Assembly: GCA_022385755.1 (NCBI GenBank)
Contig: MU278373.1
Coordinates: 248,001-312,000 of the forward strand
DNA from: Trametopsis cervina
Taxonomy: Eukaryota > Basidiomycota > Agaricomycetes > Polyporales > Irpicaceae
DNA length: 64,000 nucleotides
Direction of reading: 5' to 3'
How positions within the stretch are numbered: the stretch's first letter is position 1; the number at the start of each line of letters is the position of its first letter. Made by a program: the position numbers and the translations under genes. Positions 10,666-23,574 of this stretch are shown in pieces. The notes below the pieces were generated by a model. The model was not told the DNA's origin and did not search any database. It was given only the letters and a program-made list of their open reading frames with translations.

Positions 10666-12437
10666 ATGCTCTACACTCTCAATGCCGACTGTCCTGTAAA
10701 GTGGACAGCGACTCAGGAGAAGTCAATCTCCCGAGAGCTGCATAATTCAGAAATGTTCTCGCAGTCAGCGGATCATATATCACGCATCTACCAGCAAGTC
10801 TTATGGTTCCCAGAAGTACAGTATTACTATTTTATACACGATATCACGTCCTAACTCTCGCATTGTTGCAGTCGATAATGCCCATAGACCGCATTGTTCC
10901 TGCCCTACTACAGGCATCAAATCTACCGAGTCATCCCTCGTCCTCTTCGTCTCCCAACATCCACCCTCTGCACGAGCTCTTGAGGCCTCATCTTCTAACG
11001 CCGCGACTGATAACAGACAAATACTACAAACGTGTGTCCAACCTTCTAGACGCTACAGACGCGGCGGAAGGCGACCCTGGAGACGAACTGATGTGGTATG
11101 TGATAAAGTACGAGAAAGGGATTGCAGAGGACGAACAAACATCAGAGGAACATCAGGCAGCAGCGGAAGAGCAATGGAGGAAGGTTTGGTTGAGTAGGAT
11201 GGAGCAGCGCGAGTACGTGTGCACTATAGTGAGCGAGCACGGGCTGACCAAAGCCAATCAGGATCATGATACAGATACTCCTTCACTGTCTTCTCCTGAC
11301 ATTGCCTGGTATTCAAGAGGTGCCGAAGTCGCACTCGGCGAGTATAGCAGCGCCGACCACGTCCCCTAAGAAACGCAAGAGGTCGCCCCCGGTTGATGAG
11401 ACTATTCTATCCGTGCATACTCTTGAACAGCGCCTGGAATTGCTTATGGATAGGCTGGCGATGTGGCAGCTCATGCGTTCTATTGACCTATCTGCGGGAG
11501 GGGATCAGAGTACACAGCAACCTCATCAGCTCAATCCCACCAACAAGGGAAAACAAAAGACTGCGGACGATAGAGACTGGATGCAAATCTTTTGCGAAGA
11601 CATCGTCGAACCTCTGTACGTTGCTTCTGTATCTGCTCGTGTACACCTTACCTAAGATGTGATAGGTTCCGGGCACAGCTACCGACTCAATGCGCGCTTC
11701 TGCGAAGCAAGGTTTTTCAAACATCCCCATTCGACGAGGACAGCGACGAAGCGCTCGAGCTGCAGGATTCACCTCCCACATCCCCACGCCTGCGACAGGA
11801 GACTGTGAAGCAGGAAGCTCGGCCCGAGAGAGGTAGCACTCGAGAGCGCGACCTCGCCAGAACATCATCACTGTCCATCACACTCGAGGAAGAGCGCGTG
11901 CGAGAGCGTTCAAGGTCGTTGAGTATCGGCCCGAAGAATATACAGAAGCGCGCACTCGCGCGAGAAGTCAGTATGTCGACTATGTTCAAGGGCAAGGGCA
12001 AGGAGAAGCAGAGGCCTCAAGGACAGCTCGGCCGACGTGATTCCATGAACAAGTCCAAGAGTAGTCTTCTCAGTGCCGACGAGACAAAATCTCGAGCGGT
12101 GTCTCGCATGGGTACCACTCTGGTGGCCGCAACCCCCGTCAAATCCAAGCCAAAAGTGGGACGCACATTCTCGTCTGCACTCCAGGACGAACGCGATGTG
12201 TTGCCAATGATCATCGATGATCCTCGGGTCCAAGGAGGTGCTGGCTCTCAGCGCGCAATAGAAGGAGGAGATGACGACGACGATTGGATGCTGCAGAGTT
12301 CCCCGGACGTGCTGCTCTTGACAAATGAACATCGGTCCGCTTCACCAGACTTGGAAGAAACATCAGGTGCACACTTTTACAGCAGGAGCCAGATCCTGGC
12401 ACAGGCTACGCCCACAAAGCCGCGGGGGAAGTCCTGA
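10666..12437 (+). CDS. SLD3: DNA replication regulator SLD3 (Sld3/Treslin family)
   Basis: Four exons (10666-10815, 10872-11218, 11262-11615, 11666-12437) close exactly in frame to 540 aa. The N-terminus has YTLNADCPVKWTATQEKSIS and YQQVLWFPESIMPID. The central Sld3-type helical region includes EEQWRKVWLSRMEQREYV, IMIQILLHCLLL, TLEQRLELLMDRLAMWQL and DRDWMQIFCEDIVEPLFRAQLP, ending CALLRSKVF. The C-terminal half is disordered, rich in Ser/Arg with SP/TP sites, fitting regulation by cyclin-dependent kinase. In yeast, Sld3 loads Cdc45 onto the licensed MCM helicase and binds Dpb11 when phosphorylated; that role is inferred here. I chose the Met at 10666 because the next intron (10816-10871) has an ideal branch site (cctaac) and the join gives the family's FPES motif. 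A slightly earlier in-frame start through an upstream exon is possible. Confidence 0.78.
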
Positions 12438-12922
12438 TAATCAGCGTTGTGAAGGAGAGCTCTTAATGAACCTTTGTTGAAGTTCTGCTCTGGCTGATTT
12501 CATTATTGGAATTTGTAAATATGCACTGCAGTGGGTCTGTTCATCATCATAAGCTCTCACAGTATATCGCAATAGTAGCTCACGCAGAGCTGAAGTGATG
12601 GTAACTACATATTACCTGTGAGTGGACGAAGGCTAATTACGGCGTTTGCATTAAAGTTCGTACTCATGGAGCGTATGCTGTACTTACACCGGGATAAGAT
12701 GACTAAGCTCGTTCAGCCGCCTGATCCACTGCATCGCGCGAATCCTGGTCTCGTTTGGTACGTGATACAACGGCCCTCTACTAGCAACAACAATAGCGGG
12801 GAATAATGGTCTGTAGATCATGAGCAGCTACAAGTAGCAATACTGAAAGTGGGGGTTGGCCGCAGGCGACTCCAAACGGAGCAGATGTCGGCACTGGCGC
12901 GCCACAGGGTCTCACACCTGAA
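12438..12922. other. Spacer and uncertain 5' end of ankyrin gene
   Basis: The left part is the SLD3 3' UTR. From about 12828 the frame is open into the ankyrin gene (TSSNTESGGWPQATPNG and on), but no upstream ATG joins it cleanly. A short first exon may lie here. Confidence 0.35.
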
Positions 12923-13403
12923 ATGATACAATTCGCGCATCGCATGTTCAACGCGGCACGAAACGGGGATGCACCACTATTGCTACAAGCCGTTGATGTA
13001 GGATTGCCAGTCAACATGACTAACGATGAAGGTTTGCCATGTTCGAAATCTCGCCGCAGTAACATCAATTGAACTCCAAGCAGGTAACACATTGCTCATG
13101 CTTGCGGCATACAACGGACATCTAGACTTGACAAAGGGCCTAGTCGACAGAGGGGCAGATGTGAACCGAGTTAACGACCGCGGACAGTCACCTCTGGCGG
13201 GAGTAGTATTCAAAGGTTACGATGAGATTGCAACTTTCCTAGCGGAGAAAGGGGCGGACCCTAGGTTCGGCACGCCAACCGCCATCCAAACAGCCAGGAT
13301 GTTTAACAAGACCCACTTGCTGCAGCTGATGGGTGCCACAGACGAGGACATGAAAGAAGTAGTTCCATTGCCTCCTGGTCCACCGCCCAGTAATGTATCA
13401 TAG
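12923..13403 (+). CDS. Small ankyrin-repeat protein
   Basis: Two exons give about 145 aa. The first reads MIQFAHRMFNAARNGDAPLLLQAVDVGLPVNMTNDEG; after an intron (donor gtttgc, acceptor caagcag) come NTLLMLAAYNGHLDLTKGLVDRGADVNRVNDRGQSPL and a third repeat, YDEIATFLAEKGADP. These are three consecutive ankyrin helix-turn-helix repeats, a protein-binding scaffold without catalytic residues. The tail is Pro-rich (VPLPPGPPPSNVS). Such single-domain ankyrin proteins are common in agaricomycetes and their partners are unknown. The coordinates begin at the first in-frame Met. The frame is open further upstream to 12828, so the true start may be earlier. The gene is convergent with MON2; 52 bp separate the stop codons. 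Confidence 0.72.
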
Positions 13404-13455
13404 TTCCATTAGCATGTACAACAACCAGAACCCCTGTATCATATCATCTAACATC

Positions 13456-16400
13456 TCAACGCCCAAGACCCATCTCGACCGCGAGCTCCTTTAGGCAATC
13501 TTTAGCCAGTTGCCGTGCATCTAGTTCCACTACCTTTCCTTCAGTCGCATCTATCGCGAGGGTTGGATCCCATCGTTCAATGCGGGACGAATCTCCAAGA
13601 GAGTTTTCGTTCTGTGAATCGGACGTTGGAGACATAATCCACGCCGAAGGCGTTTTCCGTGGGATAGCCACAATTTCACAGAATAGGGTGTAGAAATGGA
13701 AAAGATGCGCTTTGGTTGATCTCTTCACAGCATCGGCAATGAGCTCTGATGGACTCAATGAAGAGTCTATAGCTGTTGAGGCGTGTCAATAGAGTAATCC
13801 TGCGGGATTGGCATTAATTACTTACGAGGTTGCTCTGAGCTATATTCTGACGGGGAAGAAGAGAGCGCAGCCCATAGAGAGCCCGCCCATATACGAAGTC
13901 GCAGAAGACTCCTGAGCACATAAAGCAGTTCTTCCTCGCGTGCTCTGCTCAACACTTGAATATCATTTCCAAGTATGATTACTGCTGCACTGACCTTGGG
14001 AATGGTAGACTACCACGAAGGGACTCATCGGCGATGAAGCTTATGAGTGTTGCTTTGCACCGCTTGAGTAATGCCGGTAAGCTGAGTGCTGCTACCCGCT
14101 TCCTTCCAGGTATTTGTTCTGTTAAGGATAGTCAGCATTCACTCTTGCGGTGAGCAAGAAGAAGACCAGTACCCTGTGCCACACTCGAACATATCAAGAA
14201 CAACAGATCGAAACACCAGTACGCAAACCGTTCACGCGGGAGGAAGCGACCAGGTTCCGTTGTGCCTTCACCCGCAGTGTGATCACCAAAGGATTCCAGT
14301 GCATGAGATTCAGTCGATGCTCGCGCAGGTGTTGATTCCAGGGAGGCAGGTGAGGGAGGTCTATATTCAGCATCATCACGAATTTGACTACCTTGCTGTA
14401 GAACTTTGGCCAGCTGCGCAATGATGTAGTCCGGGACTCTCGGATCGCTCAGGTGAGGTACAACGTCGATCTCGAGGGAAGCGATTAACGATAGATCAAA
14501 GCTCTCTTCCTGTTGTTGGACCTCCAGGGGGAAACTGTCGGCCACTGAGCTGTGAAAGCCGAGTTGATCGCATGCTCTCATACTACAAATTGTTTCGTGG
14601 CTTACCAATCTGCCAATATTGCCCCTCGGAATGTCTCGATCACTTGTCTCCATATGCCTTCGACCCGCTCTGGTAAAATGGCTGGGGCGAGAATATCGTC
14701 AGCCAAGCGAATCACGAGAATCTGCTCCCTTACTTTCTTGAAGCTGCTGAATCTGACTGCCGCACTCCCTCACAATCCGTAAGAAATTGGTTGTCGCGGT
14801 CTTCCACAAGGGCTCGTCTTTTGTGAACTTGGAAGGTGCTGGACAATCGTATTTCAACTTCATAGGAATAGCATACGCCTATATCATCGTAAGTTCAGTG
14901 CTCTTCGGATGTCATACCACACATACCGACAAGACAGATTCCACCGTGCCATCATTGTAGATCGCTACGTTGTCCTTGAAACTCAAGAACAGTTCCACTA
15001 AATGGGGCATAGTCTTTTTTGATAATGCAATATATGTGACTCGCTTCTGGGGCAGACGACTTTGCCTGCCTGACTGCGTTGTTGAGGGGGGTTCTGGAGC
15101 ATCAAAAGCAGCTAAGAAGGGAAGGGTAGAATATTCAGACATATCCCGAAGTACCAAAGACGGTACGCCTGGTCCGGACAGGTCGATATCGCTAACTGCC
15201 TCTCTGACCACAGTCTACGGAGGGAGCAAACAATGAGCATTTCTCGAGTACTCCTTGACGAGACGTACCTGTACAGGACTCAGAGAGTCTATATCAGGGC
15301 GGAAGTCCGGCGAGCTGGGATATGTCAATGCGCCTACAATCAGAGTGAGTGCTTGGAATAAGGTGTGAACATTTGTGCGATTGACCTTTTAGTATTGTCA
15401 TCAGCGTGGTCAGCCTATCTAGGTCCCATTCACGATTCTCAACCTTTCGAGACGCTACCCGAACGCTGCGAATTACTTCCACGAGGGCGACCAAACTCTC
15501 CTGAGTGAAGGGCCGTTCAAGAGCTTCCATGCTTTCGGATTTCTGAAGGATTGCTTGCCCCATACCACTGCATGACGTCCAAGCGACTTCTAATGACTGA
15601 GAGACAGTGGCCGAGAATTGAGAATCCACGTCATGGAATGCAATTATTGCTTTGTCCATGCATCGAAGGGCCGGTGCGCTAATCGTGCGACTGTCGTGTA
15701 GCCATGAATCCTGCACATGTTGGACGAACGTCTCCCAGGCCTTCGGGAACGAAGAAAGGTGGATAATCTTGCTAGCGAGGAAGTCGTTCAGAATTGTGCC
15801 GATGAACTGCAGAGCAAGGATCTTCGACTCGTCCCACTGATCTTCCGCATTCGGCTGCGCATCGACTGGTGGCACAGAAGCCTGCCGTATGGACGTTGTG
15901 ATGGACTCCAAGAGCGGGAAGGTGACTTTCCAAATGCATTCGTCCCACGTCTCCAAACTCAGCGTCGCCCCATACAATTGTAGCGTTCTGAATAGAGTCT
16001 GGATGGCACCCACACGGACCTCTGGACGCCCATCCGTACAGAGACCAAGGATCTCGAGGAGCAGGAACATCCAGAGGGCGCTATACTCGGGTTCCCTCTC
16101 CACGTCCTTCCGCTTCATTTGTATTGAGTCTGATACTCCCCAGAGCAGGCTCTCTGCAGCAGTCAACGCGATGTTTGTGTCAGCCTGCCGTCCGAATTGA
16201 CCCAGCGTGGAGATGCACAGGCGCAAGTGTTCTGGGCTCAACTCGGAAAGAGAGTCGCAGACCAAGGTGAGGGACTGGAACGCGATCTTCACGAGCGAAG
16301 TGTAGTTCTTTTCATTGACGGTCCCGAGCGGAGGAGGTCTTCGAGGGGTAGAGGGCGAAGGTGCAGTAGGCGAAGTAACCGGTAACGATGAGGCGGACTT

Positions 16401-19400
16401 GCATACGCTTCCCAACATTTCGAATATAATCTCCCAGCCGACCACAAGTGTATGTCCAGAGGCCTGCAGTATCTGATGGAGAGTTTCCAAGCCCATCCGT
16501 CGTATCTCCACAGCGGTGGTACTCCCCAAGAAGCTGGACTCAGTCATGACCTGCTGCGACAAAACGTCCAGAACGCGGTGTTGCACTTTGGGCTGGAGCT
16601 CACCCGTTGCACTCAGGTTTCGGGGAACGACGACTAGCGTATCGTCTAATATGCGAGCAGCCTGAATACGTATCATTTGGGGTGCAGGAGAATGCTTGAT
16701 GACTGCCAGCAGGTGAACGGTGATGATGTTCCACGCGACTTCGGGGTCGCGGTAGATAAGTCGATGGATGTTCAATTTCGCAACCCCTCCAAGTTTATTG
16801 ATGCCGAAATCCCCAGAACGCTGAGAAGAACATATGAGAACACTAATAGCCTCAACCGTGACAAAAACGCACCAAGGTTCGCAGCAGATGAATACCACTA
16901 ACTCTCCGTCGATTAGACGTCGTGTCTGTCAAGAGAGTCATGCTAGAGCTACTGGCTATCTCCTCCATAGATTCACTCCTCGACAACGACTCCGCATCAT
17001 CGGATTGCATGCCAACCATTAACGCACTCAACTTGCAGAGCGCGGCCACGAAGTCATGGAACGCATGGTCGTCGAGATTCTTCGAAGCGTCGAACAATCG
17101 TTGTATCGATGCTTCGAGGCTGTCCGAGTCGAGATCGGTTAGCATGGGGTGTCTGGAGTGCGAAGTGCCTGAGTGGGAGGAAGAACCGAGTTGGGATAAG
17201 GGTCGACCAGAACTTGAGACACTGCGACCGGCCTGCAAACTACCAGGTCCTAAGGAATTTCGTTTGTTCGCAGCCTGCGAATGGCCTTTGACACCCTTAT
17301 TGGTCAGAACATAGTCCGCGTTTTGCAGAGCCTCAAGAATGCTGAACCAGCTATCGCCAAGACTCCCAGCCAAGAAAAGCGCAGAGGTGATGAAGGCCTT
17401 CAAGCACGCCATGTTGCGCTCAGAAAGTCCAGGGGACTGAGCAGGGGCCGTCAGACCAAGATTTTCTGTGATGTTCAGCGGCGTGCGTGGCGTAGGTGTC
17501 TCGATATAGGATTCGAGGCTGGAGACAACTCGAGCGGGTATCGCGTATTTCGCAAGGCTGTTGAAGAAGGCATCGCGAGGAGTGACCAAGCCTAGCATGC
17601 CCGATACGTTCGTCACCGCTTGATAGCTCGTCAAAACATCCACGAACAGCTCATCAGAGAGGTTGGTCGATATGACGAAAGACAGCGCCGCCAGTAGGGC
17701 GGGCCATCCGTTGTCGATCATATCGTACACGGTGCGCAGCTGCTTCGTGCTTAGCTCGTCTTGGGGCAAGGCGGAGAGATCTAGGGCTGGAGGGGCGCGG
17801 ACGACGGGCTCTCCGGCTGATCGCGGTTTCTGCACCATGATGGAGTTGTAAAGAGGGGCGACGAAGGATGCGAATCCTTCGCAAAGGGAGATCAAGCACT
17901 GGACGCCTAGAAGGTAAATGTAAGGATCGGGTATGGGTGGCGAATCTGCCTTGTCCAGCTGATCGATGCTACCAAGGAGTCAATGGTTGCGCGGGGTGGT
18001 TGAGGAGGGCTCAAGTGGCGTACCATTGCAATTTCATAGCTGACCCCTGCGCACTCAAACCATGCTCCGAGCCCATCATACCCACCATCCCAGACACTGT
18101 AGCACTCGCCGCGCTAGCGACCATTCCTGCAACGCCGCCAACATCCAGAACCGAATTGCCATCCGGGGAGGTCGGTAGGGCGGGCACACCAATGCCCGAC
18201 ATTTGGGAGCTGATACCTAGTAGTGCTGGTTTCTCGGATACGAGCCGGTTGAGGGCTGTGACGAGCGAAGTGAAGACTTTGGAGCCTGTGTCTTCTGCAT
18301 CGTACCGAGCCCAGACGTTGCGCATGAGTTCGGCGTCGCTGCACAGGCTGTGGATCGTAGTAAGCAAGCGTTAGCTAGCTATAATAGATGTTTCAGAAAT
18401 GTGTAACCTACCCTCGCATGATCTCCATCGCCAACACTCGCATCCACTGCGGACGTGCAACATGGTGAGTTGAGATACTCTCCGTGGACTGAGACGGCGT
18501 GGCCAGCTCCGCGCTTTCTGTGCCGACGATTTTGATCAGCAGCACTAAGAAGACCTCAGCTTCTGTGCTTAGTTCCGCCGAGAACTGTTTGAGCAGTAAA
18601 AATACAACACGTGTTGACCTCAGGGTCAACGGGAAGCTCGGTCGGTCGGACAGAGCTTTGAGCACCAGCGGGCAGAGATGATGCTGGAGGAGAAGCAGAA
18701 GTTCTCCGTGCTACGAGTCTATGTAAGTAGATGTAGCAGAGGGCGTTTTGATATCGTAATCATGCTTACTTTGCGGAAGAGGTCATGATAATTAGTCAAC
18801 ACACTTTCGATCAACTCAAGTGCGAACGTCTTGCGCAGCGACTCCAGTTTCAGGAAATGAGGTCTTTCAGAATTGGCCAACAAGCACAGATCTTCGAATA
18901 TAGCAAAGGCGTCTTGCGCGGACGGACCCATCGCCTTGGTGTGGCCGTTTGGAAGAGTGATTTCCAACAATTGGTCGGGCGTGAGTTCATCGCGGCGATC
19001 TTCTTCTACGACCTTGTCGACTACGAACATGACGAGCTGTCGTAGGGTTGCCGCGGCTGTGGAGGATACGACTGCGATTCGGGATTCCTGGAGCTTGAAG
19101 CACAGCAATAGTGCCTGCAAAACGGTAAATCCTCAGCAGGTTATATCTCGAAATGTGTGCACGCACCTCTCCAAGCAAATCCCCATGCACAGCCGGAAAG
19201 TTCGTGATCAACGAGAGCAACGTCTGTAGAATACGCAGCTGGATATCGACACCTTGGTTCATACAATCCGTCATAGTAGATATGATAACCGGTACAGCCG
19301 ATTGCGGTACCGCCTTCAGAGCGATGAGACGTTGCAGAGACCCTAGCGAGATGGCGACAACTTTTGCATTTCTCGTTGCACATCCCATGAACACAGGTCG

Positions 19401-19753
19401 GAGGAGATCATCAGACTGAGGTCCATCTGCGTACATGCATACGTCAAAGTTTGTCGTCACGAATACGGCGTTGGGGACTGACCAGATGCCAAAGAAGCAG
19501 TCGCCTGCTCCGGCGACGCCCTCAATATAGCCAGTGACTTCTCAGCCGCCTATAAACTGCGTCGTATCCAAAGCCGTCATGTCAGAAGCATACAACCACA
19601 CACCTCTCGCACATCAGGATGTTTGCGCCTCGTCTCGCTGGCCAGGGACTACGAGTACAGTGCATGGTGCATGAGCAGCAGGCCGGATTGGAAGAGCAGG
19701 CAGGACAGGACGCGCACTTGCAATTCGGTGACCAAAAACGCGAGTGAACTCAT
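13456..19753 (-). CDS. MON2: MON2-like Golgi/endosome trafficking scaffold
   Basis: This is the largest gene in the window, with ten or more introns and an expected product of roughly 1,600 aa. It starts MSSLAFLVTELQ and continues after short introns with SLASETRRKHPDVRE and AAEKSLAILRASPEQ, the DCB (dimerisation) domain that MON2 shares with large Arf-GEFs. Then come LLRPVFMGCATRNAKVVAISLGSLQRLI and further armadillo-like helices. The long exons at 17895-16852 and 16898-15294 carry the HUS-like and Mon2 C-terminal helical regions. The last exon holds RSTKAHLFHFYTLFCEIVA, typical of the family's end. There is no Sec7 catalytic domain, which separates MON2 from Arf-GEFs. In yeast, Mon2 works with Dop1 and the flippase Neo1 in endosome-to-Golgi recycling; that role is inferred. 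It is divergent from NUP84. Confidence 0.85.
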
Positions 19754-20218
19754 TTGTTACACAATTCCGGTTCCGCAGGTCGAAGGGATGGAGTTGTGGG
19801 ATGTGTGCTGCGCACTCAGAACGAGGCCTAAACGCGTCGGATCGTAAGCCGGGCACAAGTGCAGCTTCGGATGTGGCGCAAGGATTACAGAGACCAGAAC
19901 TTGAGGCGGCCGGTACAATGGGTGGCCAAAATTCTGTTAGTCTTCTCGCCGTTCAATTCTGGTGAAGACTAACAAGCGTACGAGGGGAAGAGTACGGTCG
20001 CCGCCAGTCGCCGCAGTTAGCAGGGGTAGGGGTTTGAGTGACAGTGCATGCATACGTGACGAGGATGTGACGCCCGCGCGCTGCTCGATCACGCGCTTTT
20101 GTCGCGCTTGGTCGCGTCCTTCCATCCTGCTTCCACCATCGACGCGCTGCCGTCCACACCCACACTCACCCGTCTCCACATACTTTCTCATCTTCTCTCT
20201 CTTTGATTGGCACAGCTC
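19754..20218. promoter_or_regulatory. Divergent promoter region, MON2 / NUP84
   Basis: 465 bp between two divergent start codons with no coding exon of their own. The right part has a pyrimidine-rich leader (ctttctcatcttctctctct) just before the NUP84 ATG, common at fungal transcription starts. No TATA box is evident, as expected for housekeeping genes. Confidence 0.45.
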
Positions 20219-23200
20219 ATGTCCAACTCGCTATACAGCCTCTGCGCCGAGGTCCTCTCGCTCTCCCAATCGCGAAAAGAGGACCTCGCGTTCCTCCTAG
20301 ACCCAGACGCAGGTTTCGCACCGAAGCTGCGCCAGATATGTCAAGAACAGCTCGAGGAGGCCGAGTCCGACGAGAGCCGGTACTCAGCAGAAGAACTCGA
20401 GGCATTGCGTATGGAGAGCGACACATGGGGCCTCCTACAGGCCATAATGCCGTGAGCACCCATCTCCCCGCGTAACTCACAATCGGCCAAGTAAGCTCAC
20501 CTCCACAGCCTCCGAAAGACCCAACCCCCGCGGTTCCCGCGCGCCAGCACGCTCCTCGCCTCAAACCCCTACACCCCCACCACCACGCTCGCCCAAGCAG
20601 TGATGCACGCCTCGCGGCTCCTCACCGAACTGGTCGTGGTTAGAGAATGGCTGCACGAGACTGCGCCGAACCCGCCGCACGCTGAGGTTACGGGTGCGTA
20701 TTGGCGGTTCACGAAGCATCAGACTATGCAGAATCTGAGGACGGGGAAGCGGGATGCGTTGGGCGGGATGGACCCTGATGCTGTTAATCGTGGGGATGGT
20801 GGCATGCTTGCGCCTGATGATGTGGTACGTAGCAAACAGTGGCGTGGGCGATTACCATTGACGCGATGGTGTAGAGCCACGAAAAAGCACTTGTAGCGGC
20901 GCTGTATGCGTACGTCCGAGCTGGAAGATTAGACGATGCGGTCGAACTGTGCAAGAAAGTGCACCAACCGTGGCGTGCAGCGAGTATAATGGGATCCTTG
21001 CTTTTCCAGTGGCGTGCCGTTGGTACGTTACACCACTCCGTCTTTGCGACTGATGTTTATTGTATCGAGCAGACAGTCACGCACAAGAAGAGGAGGATGC
21101 TATGGAAGGTACCGACGACGCAGACGCATGGCGGGGGAACCGCCGTCGCAAACTCTGGAAGAACGCCTGCACACATGCCGCTCTCAACGTACGTCCTCCC
21201 CTGACCCCCACTCTGCTAACTCTAAACTCACGCCATTACAGACGCATCTCACCAGCGCCGAACGCGCCCTCTACGCCGCCCTCGCCCCATCCCCGCAAAC
21301 CTCCATCCAACTAAAAGCAGCATGCCACACCTGGGAAGACCACCTCTGGGCGCAGATAAGCGTCGTATGCGAGGAGAAGGAGAGTGCGGAGATGAGTCGG
21401 CTCGTCGCGAGCTTTTGGGAGGGACGGCCGAGTGGGGGTGGCGCGAGTGGGGAAGAGAATATGAATATGGTGCGGGAGGAGGAGGAGGAGGGGGAAGAGG
21501 AGGAGTGGGAGAAGGAGGTCGTGGGCGCGTTGGAGTCGTTAGCGAATATCGTTGTTGATGAGGGGTGCGTGCTTTGCTTCATTCCAAGTGAGAAAATTCA
21601 CGTAGTTTGAACCGTGATTTTCGGCAGGGCACCCGCGGATAATCCGTACCACATCTCGCAACTACACATCATACTGGACAGAACAGACTCGCTACTCGAA
21701 GCGTTCGCAGAGGGCCTGAGCGATGGTTCGTACGACCGGCATTCCCCAGAGTACGTCCTCATTCACATCCGTATCTACTACTCGTGCTCGAAAGAAACTG
21801 ATAGAAGGCAAACATAGCTACCCGACCATGACGCGTTTCTTCGCGCACCTCTGTCTCTACCTCCAAATGATAGACGTCTCATCTCCCCCTCTCGCCACCC
21901 AAGTGATACTGGAGGCCTACCTCCAAGTTCTCGAGGTGCGTCTCCCCTCCCCCTCTTTATGTTCATACTGCTAACAGAAATGAATTCAACGCAGGCAGCA
22001 GGCCAACGCTCCCTAATAGCCCTCTACGCCGGCGCACTAGGCGACAACGCCGTCGAGCGCTACGCGATGTTCCTCACCTCCCTCGAGCTCTCTGCCGACG
22101 TCACCGAGCGGCGGCTCGCGCTCACCCGCGCAAGGGAGCACGGGCTCGATATGGAGCGCGTCGCGGTCGCTACGGCCGAGCGCACGATCGAAAAAGCATT
22201 CGCCGTACGTCCTCCTCCCTCCCCCTCCTCCCTTTCTTTCTTTCCCTTTAATGATGAACGGTGTGCTAATGCTAACGATGGATGGTGGTAGACGCTACCG
22301 GTGTCGCGCGGCCCGCTCCCGCTCGTGCTCTCGCAGCAGGCGCCGCCGTCGGAGACGGAACAGCTGCTCGTAAGGTCTATAGAATGGACGACGTTCATGG
22401 ATGCGACGTACGATACCGCGTTGGAGCAGGCGAACGTGATCTTGCGGTACTTCCTCAGTGCGTCTCATCCCTTCCCCTCCCCTCCTCCATCTCCCGTCGC
22501 TGTTCCCTATGACAGTCGCTAACGAATGGGAACCCTGACAGGCTGCGGCCGCCTCGCCCTCGCCAAATCCGTCATCGACCTGCTCCCGCCCTCGCTCGCC
22601 TCGCTGCGCGCCCCCGAAGAGCGCGCGGTGGAGTACATGCACTACCGGCAGTTCTTCAGCGTGTGGGAGGCGCTGGAGCGCGTGGGCGAGACGCTGCGGT
22701 TGGAGGTGCCGCAGATGAGCAAGGATACGCGGGTCGCTTGGTTGGGCGATTATAAGGTTCGGCTTCTCCTTCCATCCCTCCTCTTCTTCATGCTCCCTCC
22801 TACGGAGCGAGTGTGTGCTGATAGGGAATAAACAGACGCTGGTCCAGCAAGCAAGAGAACAAGTGACAAAACTGCTCACGACCGACTGGCTCCTCACCGA
22901 GCTCGAACGGAGCGAGAGCGGGATCGGGGGCATCGGGGGCGCGGGGACGGGCACGGGCACGGGCACGGACAGACGGGCGAGGGATCTGGGGAGGATACGC
23001 CAGATATTCGTGCCGGAGCTTGTGATGCGGCTGCATGGGATGTTGTATGAGTCGAGGACGCGGATTCCCGAGTGCGTCCCCTTTCCTCTCCTTTCCCTTC
23101 TTCTCTCTTTGTCCCTCTGTGCGAGGGAACAAGTGCTAATTGATGGCGTACAGGAACCTAAAACAAGCACTCTCCCTCGCAAACACCGTCGCAGACTCGC

Positions 23201-23334
23201 GCTACCGGCTCTACGACGACTTCGCGGACACCCCGGGTAGGCGACTGAGCGATTATCTGCAGGCGGTACGGATGGCGGTCCTTGGTGGACTGGAGGGGGG
23301 CGGGGCGGATCCGTTCCGGGTGTTGAGCGTTTGA
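20219..23334 (+). CDS. NUP84: Nuclear pore protein NUP84/NUP107
   Basis: About ten exons separated by short introns give a mostly alpha-helical protein of about 800 aa. It begins MSNSLYSLCAEVLSLSQSRK; later blocks include VMHASRLLTELVVVREWLHE, TGAYWRFTKHQTMQNL, LVAALYAYVRAGRLDDAVELCKKVHQPWRAASI, and near the end FVPELVMRLHGMLYESR and NLKQALSLANTVADSRYRLYDDF. These are the alpha-solenoid blocks of Nup84/Nup107, a stem component of the Y-shaped outer-ring complex of the nuclear pore, needed for pore assembly and mRNA export. Odd features are a very acidic insert (Glu runs near 21470-21510) and a Gly/Thr run (GTGTGTGTD) near 22940-22970. The ATG at 20219 precedes the conserved N-terminal helix. 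I am sure of the family, less so of every splice site. Confidence 0.85.
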
Positions 23335-23574
23335 TTCGCGTCGCCTATTCTCAGCCTCTAATCCGTTTGATCTCTGTCGATGTTGTACGTTTGGTGCGTG
23401 TGTGCTATTCATTATTTTTTCTTGAGACGGGGACGCAAGGGGGAGACCGAGAAAGGGCGCTCGGGAGGGTCCTGTTGTATGAGACCAGAAAAAGGTGCGA
23501 GGTGTAGGAGTGAGATCTACCGGAAAAGGGGTGGAGAGGCCGTTGTGGCGCGGGTATCGTGCGCAGGGCGATTG

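Noticed and set aside
10419..10700. A first exon for SLD3 from the ATG at 10419 (MELDRDRPRVHWYPHIAEVE) with a gtgagt intron into ELTSWIAEPVLELV
   Set aside because: It leads into a frame that ends early and does not give the SLD3 N-terminal motifs. Starting at 10666 gives all exons in frame, so the upstream frame is at most an upstream ORF.
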